Assembly (NCBI GenBank): GCA_014155875.1
Contig: JACEFZ010017659.1
Span: 276,141-340,140, forward strand
Origin: Cepaea nemoralis
Lineage: Eukaryota; Mollusca; Gastropoda; Stylommatophora; Helicidae
Length of the DNA: 64,000 bases
Direction: 5' to 3'
Positions 56,096-64,000 of the stretch are shown here, piece by piece. How positions within the stretch are numbered: the stretch's first letter is position 1; each line of letters opens with the position of its first letter. The notes under the pieces were generated by a model. The model was not told the origin of the DNA. It saw only the letters and a list, made by a program, of their open reading frames with translations, and ran no database searches. The translations under genes and the position numbers were made by a program.

Positions 56096-57308
56096 ACCAA
56101 AGTAATGATCCAAAATGTTCTTTTTAGCTTAGTTGCTGAGATGGTTCTATTTGTATCCTATATGTTGTAGATTCACCAAGAGAAAAAACCAAAATGATGG
56201 CAGGAAATGTTCAACATTTTAATTTTGTAGTCAGATCTTTTTCTTTTGCTACTGTGTGCAACTATGTTCGCGGAGATGCCACGTCATCAATCGTTGACAA
56301 AATGTTTGCTGATTATAAGGTAATGAACACAAAGGGCTTTTAACAAAGACGAGCATAAAGTCTTGTTTCACACAAAAACAGCTTATTTATCCAGTTCCAC
56401 TATGGAACATCTCAGTAACTTTCCACACACCTTCTCAGCCCCCACCCGGCTGTGAACAAAGTAATGTCCGGAAATTTTCCGTTATCCACAACACCTGCCG
56501 TGCCCCAACCCCTGTGGTACACTACCCCTGTATGTCACCCTTCCCGGTGAACAGCAAATGTCAATTTTCTCAGTGTATTCTACACATTCATTAACTCTCC
56601 CCTTCCCGGGAGTTCAATGTTGTTGTAAACAGCGATGACCCAATTGTCCGTGGAGACTCACAATTTCCACCTGCACTGTCTGTTACTCCGCCCGCCTCAG
56701 TCTTTTAACGGCGTCGACAAATCTTGACCAGTCAAAAAGCGACCACACGGTGCATTCCCTCACCACACACACCTGTCAACTATCTTTGGTTCCCAATCCT
56801 GTCATTATCACCGCCAGCGATGTCCTACACACACACACGCTGCCCTCGCCACTCTGGATTCACACCTGGTCTTTCATTGCCGCGTCTGCTAGTTTCAGCA
56901 CTACTGCCTGGTATCAAATTTACCTGTCACCGTAATGGACTCTCCCGGTTAGTCTGTATGGCGTGTCTTTATCACCGACAGGGATAATGTGCAGCCCGTC
57001 TCGCCGTGCAGACTTTTGTGCTGCGTTAATTCTTGACACCCCCACTCGCTTTAGCGATATGGTTGGTTCCAATTCACCTGTAGTGGACTTGACGTGAACT
57101 GTCTGTAGCCAGTTCCCGCACGGAGAAAAACTCAGTGTTTATACGGTGGACACACTCCTGCTGTCCCCCCTCTCTCAGCGAGGAGCCCACAAATATCTCA
57201 GAATGACAACACTGTCTATAATGTTCTTGATTAGACGTAGCCCTCAGATACTCCTTACTAATCGACGAGACCCCAGATGTCACACGTCGTTCTTGATGAT
57301 AATATCAA
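56096..57308. other. outer-element leader or flanking DNA
   Basis: Between LINE C and the 5' LTR. Contains one short plus-strand frame (56194-56343, listed separately) and a GC-richer region (56400-57100) with no supported coding frame. Confidence 0.4.
56194..56343 (+). CDS. small unidentified open frame
   Basis: Fifty codons starting with a double ATG in a purine-rich context (ACCAAAATGATGG). It reads MMAGNVQHFNFVV and later GDATSSIVDKMFADYK, followed by a possible donor (AAG then GTAATG at about 56320). I do not recognise the product. It could be a first exon or a chance frame in the retroelement leader. Confidence 0.15.
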   Translation: MMAGNVQHFNFVVRSFSFATVCNYVRGDATSSIVDKMFADYKVMNTKGF

Positions 57309-57982
57309 TGTTCTTGATGATCTTTGCTTGATATTGTCGTGTGATGGTCGTTGTCTAGGTAACGATGTTCATGGTGTGTCAATTGACCTATCTAACTGTC
57401 TCTTAATCCAACTCACCCCATAAGTGCACCTTCACCAGTCATGAAACAAGATTGGAGTTGGCGCACATAATCCGTTATTACAGAAATAACACAGACTCAT
57501 GGAACATATGTATATGTCCAGAAACAATGTATCCATAGAAGATAATATCCTCCTCACAATTTCAGCCATCCAAACAACACATCAATGCCTTCTTCTCACG
57601 GCCTGCTTCTTATCAAATCCACAAGACGATAATCCAGCTACTATCCACGCTGGATCTCCCACAATACAACCCCACACATTGGGTTGGAGCACTGCTCAAC
57701 TATGCACCACTCTGGGTGTAAGCCTGTCTTCACCACTCGGAGAACACCGTGACTACGACTCCTTCGGTATCTCAACTCAACTCTCTGAAGTCCCTTGACT
57801 TCACACAAAATAAACTGTCCTCTCCCCATCCCCCTGGGGTCACACTCACACCTCCCATTATTTCTCAGGACTGGCTGTGTTCTCATAGGCCAGTCAGTCA
57901 CTTACTCGTCTCCCACCTGTCATCTCCATTCGTCTCATGCCGTCACTCACCTCAATGTCGGACTGACCCAGGCGTATCGTCA
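57309..57982 (-). repeat. 5' LTR of outer element
   Basis: About 674 bp. The plus strand runs from TGTTCTTGATGATCTTTGC to GGCGTATCGTCA. It aligns with 42420-43159 with many substitutions and small indels. Confidence 0.8.
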
Positions 57983-58276
57983 CTGACGAATACTGACGAT
58001 GACTAAACCTCTCTCTGTGGATCTCTCTGTGCTATGTGAATCTACTGTCTGTCTGCCTGTCTATGCCGCACACCTCTCTCACTAAAACTCTCTCTGTGGA
58101 TCTGCTCTGTCTATGTGAATTTCTGTCCGTCTGCGCCTGTCTGTGCCTACGCCTCTCCCACTAAATCTAATTCTCTACTGTGAATCTATCTCGTAAATGT
58201 GATTTCTCTATCCCTCTCTATCATTGTCCCTCTCTCTTTCCCTGTCTGTCTGCCTGCCTACACCTCTCCCACTAAA

Positions 58277-58352
<76 letters not shown>

Positions 58353-58414
58353 CGTTCCCTTCACACATATAAGAATAATCATTGTTATAGACTATGTATT
58401 GTAATTCCTCTCTC

Positions 58415-58449
<35 letters not shown>

Positions 58450-58497
58450 CTTCTTCAGATATACAAGAACAATAATTGTTATAGTCTATGTATGTAA

Positions 58498-58538
<41 letters not shown>

Positions 58539-58740
58539 TCTCTCTCTCAGCTTCAGATATATACGAACAATAATTGCTACAGTCTGTTTCTGTAATTGTC
58601 TATGTCTCCTTATCCCCGCCCCTTACATTAACGTTATACGACACCGCAATATCCCCACCTCTTACATTAACGTTGCGAAATTTTGCAATCAACCCCGGCA
58701 TTTACTAGCTGTTTGTGATTTACTAGACACTTTTACATTC
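57983..58740. repeat. CT-rich simple repeats and short tandem units
   Basis: Degenerate units of about 80 bp (CTCTGTGGATCT to CACTAAA) at 58006-58275, a (TC)n tract at 58276-58348, then three units of about 95-100 bp centred on AACAATAATTGTTATAG-like sequence (58370, 58465 and 58565), with (CTGT)n, (TC)n and (TA)n between them. Confidence 0.85.
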
Positions 58741-58954
58741 AATACTTGCTTGCTTGCTTGTGTTCGCTGGCTGTGATCTCCAGCGCGAAGTCCTGTATGT
58801 CGGATGAAGGCATCCTGTTGTCCAACATCAGTGTGATGTCATACAGGACCTGAGGTTTGCGTGAGTATCCGTTGTCCCATGTCTGGCTTATTGGTGTGCA
58901 GACTGGTGGTTCCTCGCCGTGCAGGCAGATACTCTCCGACTTCGGAGGAATCAA
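58739..58954 (-). other. conserved segment shared with LINE B 5' region
   Basis: A 70-codon minus-strand frame (IPPKSESICLHGEEPPV, then DNGYSRKPQVLYDITLML and NRMPSSDIQDFALE) nearly identical to the frame at 39470-39719. The sequences outside this segment differ at the two sites. Function unknown. Confidence 0.6.
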
Positions 58955-59099
58955 CGATCCTACTGACTTTAGCCAGGACCTCGAAGGGACCTGTTGCCCA
59001 GGACGCTCGGCGAGGACGCGTCAATAGGTCTTGGCCAGTATAGAACCCAGCCCTGGTGCCTTGGAAACACCTCTGCGTCCCTACATGCAATAGTTAGCT

Positions 59100-59252
59100 C
59101 TTGCTTTCTGAACAGCTGGCGCCCCATACCATTGAAATCAGCGCAAAACGATCTGCCTCCAAATCGTTTGCGGCTAATTTCGGACCCTCGACCTAGTTGG
59201 TATGTCGGCAGATCGTGAAACTACGATCACTAACCGATAAGTCACAGACGCC
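59100..59252 (-). other. tRNA-derived SINE-like sequence
   Basis: The minus strand reads GTGACTTATCGGTTAGTGATC (A-box-like, 59225-59244) and then GGTCGAGGGTCCGAAATTA (B-box-like, 59175-59193) with tRNA-like spacing. It is not a full cloverleaf, so a SINE head is likelier than a tRNA gene. Confidence 0.4.
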
Positions 59253-59275
59253 GACTTACAGAAACTATCGGGTGA

Positions 59276-59414
59276 TTTTTAATGACCGTGGGGGTTTTGA
59301 AAATATTGCCGTTCCAAGTTTTGTATCTACCCTCTGTGAACTCATGCAACTTGAAATGTAAATACAAAACTTGGAACGGCAATATTTTCAAACACCCCAC
59401 AGTCATTTTAAAAA
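59276..59414. mobile_element. fold-back element with 50-bp arms
   Basis: Arms 59276-59325 and 59363-59414 are inverted copies (core AAAATATTGCCGTTCCAAGT against ACTTGGAACGGCAATATTTT), with a loop of about 37 bases. The outer ends are T-rich and A-rich. It could be a small MITE or fold-back element. It lies 110 bases upstream of the TMEM163-like exon. Confidence 0.85.
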
Positions 59415-59524
59415 AAAAATACGCCCTTTACGTGTACTATTATATACGTATTATGTAGTGCTTGTATCAAACGCCAGTTGCCGGTTAATGACTCGGTAAT
59501 TACTGTGTTTTCCCGTCCATCCAG

Positions 59525-59639
59525 CAAATTATTCTATATGCCAGCTTCGCCTTGTCGTGTGGGATCATTTCTGTGATAATTGCCGTGGCCAAAATTTATG
59601 TTGGCATGAAAATTGGCAGCCAGGCTCTCTATACTGACA
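59525..59639 (+). CDS. TMEM163: TMEM163-like exon (TM5 region)
   Basis: 115-bp exon with acceptor CATCCAG (AG 59523-59524) and donor GTGAGTAG at 59640. It reads QIILYASFALSCGIISVIIA then VAKIYVGMKIGSQALYTD and ends one base into a codon. This aligns without gaps to the TM5 segment of vertebrate TMEM163 up to the TDG motif after it, here TDS across the splice. TMEM163 is a CDF-related zinc exporter of vesicle and plasma membranes. Hydrophobic residues 7-24 form a membrane helix. Upstream exons (TM1-TM4) were not found in the window and may lie to the left. The gene symbol is by homology only. Confidence 0.82.
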
Positions 59640-59652
59640 GTGAGTAGTTACG

Positions 59653-60930
59653 TTGCTGCCTATTTACAACTACTATTACTACTGCTACCATCAGTACTAC
59701 TACCACAACTACTATTCTCACTGCTACCAACACCACTATAGCTACTATTCCTACTGCTGCTACCACCACTACTATACTACTATTACTAGTGCTACAGTCA
59801 GTACTGCTACCACAACTACTACTATTCTCACTGCTACCACCACTACTACTACTATAGCTACTATTCCTACTGCAACTACCACTACTACTGTTGCTACCAT
59901 CACTACTATTACCAGCACTACTACTAATCCTACTACCACCGTTCCTACTGCTACCAGCACTGTTACTATTCCTACTGCTACTACCACCACTACTACTATT
60001 GCCACTATTCCTTCTGCTACCAGCACTATTACTATTGCTACTGCTACTACTACCACTTCTGCTACCACCACTACTACTATTGCTACTGCTACCACCACTA
60101 CTGCTATTATTACTGCTACCAGTCCTACTGCTACTACCACTGCTATTCCTACTGCTACTACCACTACTATTATTGCTACTACCACTATTCCTACTGCTGC
60201 CACTACTATCACTACTGCTACCACCACCACTACTACTATTACTACTACTACCACTACTATTCCTGCTGCTACTAATTCTGTTGCCATCACTCCTGCCACC
60301 ACTACTGCTACCACTACTACTATTATTACTTCTGCTACCTTCACTATTACTGTACTACTATTACCACCACTACTGCTACTAATTCTGCTACAATCACTAC
60401 TACTACAACTACTACTGCTACTGTCACTATTACTACTACTACCACCACTACTATTATTACTACTGCTACTAATTCTGCTACCATCGCTACTACTACCACC
60501 GCAACCATTACTATTGCTACCATCCCTACTACTACTACTACTTCTGCTACCATCACTACTACTACCACTACCACCACTACTGCTACTATCTATTACTAGT
60601 GCTGATACTAATACCACTACTACGACTATTACTAGTGCTGTTTCTACCACTACAACTACTACTATCAATACTATTACTATTGGTGCTACTACTACTGATA
60701 CTACTACTACTAATACTACTAGTACTACTGCAAATTCCCTTACTCTTACTCTTTTCTCCTACCACCACAACTACTGTTGCTACTACTATTACTTCTGTTT
60801 TATCACTACTACTACTATTACCACTGTTTCTATATTACCACCACCAAAATTACTACTCCTACCACCATTATTCTTCTTATATTACTACCACCACTACTCC
60901 TATACCAACACCAATACTGCTAAAACATCT
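59653..60930. repeat. 1.3-kb ACT/GCT trinucleotide tract in intron
   Basis: Nearly pure trinucleotide repeat of ACT, ACC, GCT and ATT words. Because the period is three, five long frames stay open (up to 500 codons of Thr/Ala, Leu, Val or Ser). All are artefacts; one even reads on through the real downstream exon in the wrong frame. The tract fills almost the whole intron between the two TMEM163-like exons. Confidence 0.95.
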
Positions 60931-60974
60931 ACATGCTTTTACCATGTAATGAAACACAATGAATCTCACGGCAG

Positions 60975-61116
60975 GTATCATAACCCTGGTTGGAGCAGCA
61001 ACCTGTTTCGCTGGTGTGGCGGGGTTGGAGCTCTACGTGGAGGACACACACCTGTGGTATCTAGACTCCGTGTTTGGCATCATCTGTGGACTGTTCCTTC
61101 TGGTATTTGGCACCAA
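60975..61116 (+). CDS. TMEM163: TMEM163-like exon (TM6 region)
   Basis: 142-bp exon with acceptor ACGGCAG (AG 60973-60974) and strong donor GTAAGTCT at 61117. Phase fits the previous exon (one base plus two bases gives Ser). It encodes IITLVGAATCFAGVAGLEL, then YVEDTHLWYLDSVFG and IICGLFLLVFGT. The alignment to vertebrate TMEM163 is gap-free over 50 residues, including the conserved WYLD. The last helix and acidic turn match the CDF fold. A final C-terminal exon was not identified in the remaining 2.9 kb. Confidence 0.82.
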
Positions 61117-61135
61117 GTAAGTCTCTCAACAAGTG

Positions 61136-61768
61136 ATCATCATCATGTGACATGCGAATAAGCGTGGGCGATCATGTTTCACCATCTCACATGATCCCCA
61201 GAGTCATGGATCATTGAGATATTTACTTATCTACCCTCCCCTTGTTCTTTTCCTTTCAGTCTTGTCAGCTGTCACAAAGTTCTCTAATTTATTTCTCTCA
61301 TAACGTATCCAATAATTGTTGACTGCCTACTTCTAATTCCTCTAATCAGTTTAGTTTTAATTTCTTTTTTTTTTGTAGGACCTGCTCATTTGTTTTTCTG
61401 TCTGTCCGTGGTATATATGCTTCGTCACAGCAATTCTTGTTCTAATCTCTTCTAGGCAACTCCCATAAGATGTTATGACTGTTCCGAGATATTTGTACCT
61501 ATTTACTTGTATATTACATTGTGGTATTTCTTGTTCTTTTTCTTCTTCTGCGTTCATCCGGAGTTTTTTTTTTCTTCGGAAGTGATTGCATTGTGCCTGT
61601 TTACAGCAGAGCTGTGTTCTGGCGCCGTTAGGCCGACTTCTGCGGGCATTTGTTGACCGGGTAACCTTCCCGGGGGTGGTATTTCTGTCTTCCTAATGAC
61701 GACCATAATCTGTGTTTTCTTACAATTTAATTTTAACCCTAGCCAACAAGTGATACTTCACATGATAT
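61136..61768 (-). pseudogene. LINE A fragment (RT palm to 3' end)
   Basis: The minus strand begins in the RT after the YADD block (matching 40865 onward: VTHCEQLGLELN, then MVV). It continues with EIPQCNIQVNRYKYLGTVIT and CLEEIRTRIAV and ends with the standard 3' terminus and a GATGATGATC tail at 61136. It is interrupted by a 144-bp nested insertion (61532-61675) and carries frameshifts. The copy lies immediately downstream of the TMEM163-like exon, within the next intron or flank. Confidence 0.85.
61532..61675 (-). mobile_element. 144-bp GAA-tailed insertion in LINE A
   Basis: Flanked by a perfect 11-base duplication GTGGTATTTCT (61521-61531 and 61676-61686). The minus strand ends CCGGATGAACGCAGAAGAAG and an A/G-rich tail, the look of a LINE or SINE 3' end. 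The first part is GC-rich and contains CCGGGAAGGTTACCCGG, an imperfect palindrome. Confidence 0.92.
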
Positions 61769-61884
61769 TTTATTTATTTATATGGGCGTGGCTGACATAC
61801 TGCTTGTAGAAAAATTAAGAGGCATAAACGGGCACTCTCCCGCTGTTTACGCTTCACCTCGACACAACAAGGTGCAAGCAGAAC

Positions 61885-62218
61885 AAGATGAGATGATAAT
61901 TGGATGAGATGAGATGATGATGATGGGATGAAATAATAATGGGATGGGATGCGATGATGATGATGGGATGAGATGAAATAATAATAGGATGCGATGATGA
62001 TGAGGATGTGATGAGATGAGGATGATGGGATGAGATGATGATGGCATGAGATGAGATGATGGGATGAGATTAGGTGATGATGGGATGAGATGAGATGAGG
62101 ATGATAGTATGGTGGGATGAGATGAGGATGATGGGATGAGATTAGGTGATGATGGGGTGAGATGATGAAATGAGATGAAGATGGCGTGAAATTATGATGT
62201 GATGAGATGAGATGAGGT
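61885..62218. repeat. (GATGA)n-like low-complexity tract
   Basis: Degenerate GATGA, GATGAT and GGGATGA words for about 330 bases. No fixed period. The minus-strand frame at 61847-62047 is an artefact. Confidence 0.9.
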
Positions 62219-64000
62219 TACGGTGTCCATTCTGGCTCAGACATGACATTGTTCCCTGTATAGGTTTGAGAGTATTCATAAAAGCCACTCGCTTTTAATC
62301 AGCATCTGTGGCCTGTGACAAAACGCGATTATCTGTCTTGAGTCGTCAGGATTCCGCACTATGTTTTGGCGCGTCATCGGGGACTTTCCCAGCTAAGAAT
62401 AGACTGAGGGAAGCCGATGAAGGACTTACGATCTAGAATATTCTCGAAACAACCGAAATTCGAGTAACCCGTGCTGTTTGGTATTGCTCTAAATTCTCGT
62501 GCAGAGAGATCTCTAGAAACTCTAGGCGGGGAATGACTGTTTTCCCGAGAAAGTATCCTTTTCTCGAGAAGCACTCGCTTCTAGTGCGCATTGAGTTGGC
62601 ACGAAGCGGGAATGTGGCTAAATCAGTCATTCACTTACTGCGTTAAACAGAACAGACGCCGGCCTGATTTGAGCCAATTTTGTGGTGCGTCTCTCCTCAA
62701 ACCATGATTCAGGCTGACTGTCCTAATAAGGAAGCTGAGAAGCCCTTGAAACAGTTCGAAAGCTGACTGGAGGTCTGAGTTCCGATTCCAGGTAGAGATT
62801 TGTTTAATTCATTTAACTTTGTACGTGTGTTCCAAACGCCATTGTTCTAACCTCATTACCTATGCGGATGTCCTTGCATACTAATTAGCAAACCGATCGA
62901 TAACGCAGTTGATGGCGAATCGGGGGTTTGTTTACCGTGTGCTCGCGAAACAGCTGTTAAGAAACGCCGTATTTGTGATGTAGGCGATTTGGGTTCCAAA
63001 TATGTGTATCATATTTTGACAATCGTTACATCTATTAGGTTGCGGTGTTAGAATAAAACCTAGTTACTTGTGCCGGATGGAAACTTAGATTATGTCAGTC
63101 AGTTGCTGAAGCCAGAAGAATGGTTAGAAGACCAGGTAAGTTGGTAGGTGGAGATTCAGACAAAATTGTGCTTAGTTACTAAGTAAAGGAAGAACTTAGG
63201 ACTGTGCCACCAGGAATGATATAACTATGGTGTAATAACTTAATAGTGAATTCATTGTGTGGAACAGCGGATTTCTGTGTCAAGGTAAGTTGCTTTGGTG
63301 CTATATTTATATATATATATATATGATGGGACATTGTGTGCATATATATATTAGATTATGGCATGTGATACTTCCTGGAGTAAGTCCGAACGCCGAATAG
63401 GTCGTCGTGAGATAACACTGCGTGCCGTCGCGATATAAATGTGCGTTCTGAAATCTTGTCTCAGCTATCCTGTCTCTTCCGTACTGGCGCTAGTGCGAGT
63501 GAATGCTCTGGTGCTGGAAGTATGGAAGGATGCAAGGAGGCTGCATGAGACTGGGGAAATATAGAATATGGGGGAATGTGAAAGCAAGTTATGAAAGTAT
63601 GTGTTGGTAGGCCAAGCCAACGATGAAGTTCCATCCATGCCAAGGCTACCCACTTGGGGAGGACAGAACTGGAAGATTTCCCTTGGAACATGTGGGAACA
63701 TGTATTCTCAAGAAGGCTTCTTGACTCTAAGACAGAGTCTGATAGAAGAGTTTGCTAGGGCAGGGGCAGGTGGTCCCACCAGCAAACAGGCTTGTGTACA
63801 TAGTGGATGGGATCATGTCCTATTCCTATATCCCGAGGGATGGGATATTGATCCAGCTTATGTTTCTTAATGTACATTGATGATGTTAGGACCGAGTCTA
63901 GGGACTCTTTACCTATGTTTAGTTCGATTAACTTAGACTATAATAACAGCCTTGTATCACTACTGACGTTAGCGACGACTGGTAAATGATTAGGGAGAGG
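62219..64000. other. intergenic or intronic DNA, no gene seen
   Basis: No recognised coding region. The frames at 63461-63870 have no known motif. A (TA)n of about ten units lies near 63310. The stretch 62730-62800 has a weak B-box-like GAGTTCCGATTCC. A heat-shock-element-like cluster at 62436 is listed separately. Confidence 0.45.
62436..62448 (+). promoter_or_regulatory. heat-shock-element-like triplet
   Basis: GAATATTCTCGAA is a perfect GAA-nn-TTC-nn-GAA array, the consensus of heat-shock factor sites. Within 140 bases downstream are more TTC/GAA words (AGAAACTC and TTCTCGAGAA). No heat-responsive gene or TATA box is visible next to it, so function is unproven. Confidence 0.25.

Larger units (their letters stand above)
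42420..57982 (-). mobile_element. LTR retroelement with Gag and protease only (outer element)
   Basis: Two related LTRs (42420-43159 and 57309-57982, roughly 85 percent identical by eye, with indels) bound a minus-strand element. A purine-rich tract (AAGAGGGGGG, 43160-43170) precedes the 3' LTR. The internal part encodes Gag with a protease-like segment but no reverse transcriptase, RNase H or integrase. Gag is split by the Gypsy element at 45138-53414. A LINE C fragment (55195-56088) lies in the leader. No target duplication of the whole element was found, so it is possible that the two LTRs derive from separate insertions. Confidence 0.7.

Noticed and set aside
59653..61161. A 502-codon Thr/Ala/Leu-rich frame that runs into the TMEM163-like exon
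   Set aside because: It is the trinucleotide tract, and it crosses the real exon in the wrong phase relative to the TMEM163 alignment.

Overview
The window is a repeat- and transposon-saturated stretch of an animal (metazoan) genome. Nothing bacterial is present. Evidence for an animal is spliced exons with GT/AG borders, non-LTR and LTR retrotransposons, a mariner, a Helitron and large minisatellite arrays. A mollusc or related invertebrate is my best guess, because the Gag-protease family at 43.5-54.1 kb and the RNase H tail at 1.5-2.1 kb resemble families I associate with molluscs. That assignment is inference and is not proven here.

The only host gene I recognise is on the + strand at the right side. 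Two exons (59525-59639 and 60975-61116) encode the C-terminal transmembrane half of a TMEM163-like (CDF-related zinc transporter) protein. They are separated by an intron almost filled by a 1.3-kb ACT/GCT trinucleotide tract. An unidentified membrane-like open segment at 31309-31550 may be a second, displaced exon.

Layout. 1-8 kb: AT-rich DNA, a GAA-tailed LINE fragment and a 163-bp tandem repeat. 8-15.4 kb: five minisatellites (49, 56, 45, 42 and 45 bp units). 15.4-24.8 kb: a dispersed composite repeat carrying a 55-bp minisatellite, split by a 5.3-kb Helitron (AT target) and by a 1.3-kb mariner (TA target). 25.0-29.2 kb: a 47-bp satellite of about 90 copies with local higher-order structure. 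29.6-31.7 and 32.5-42.4 kb: further copies of the composite repeat. The last copy is split by a 6.4-kb RNase H-bearing LINE with a 10-bp target duplication; that LINE is itself split by a 2-kb insert rich in C(1-3)A. 42.4-58.0 kb: an LTR element encoding Gag and protease, whose Gag is split by an almost LTR-identical 8.3-kb Ty3/Gypsy element. 58-64 kb: simple repeats, a fold-back element, the TMEM163-like exons, another LINE copy with a nested insert, and a GATGA tract.

Relative order can be read from the nesting. The composite repeat and the Gag-protease LTR element are older. The Helitron, mariner, RNase H LINE and the small GAA-tailed LINE pieces came later, and the Gypsy insertion is probably the most recent. 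At least five insertions have recognisable target duplications or empty sites inside this window. Most long open frames in the tandem arrays are by-products of repeat units divisible by three and are not annotated as genes.
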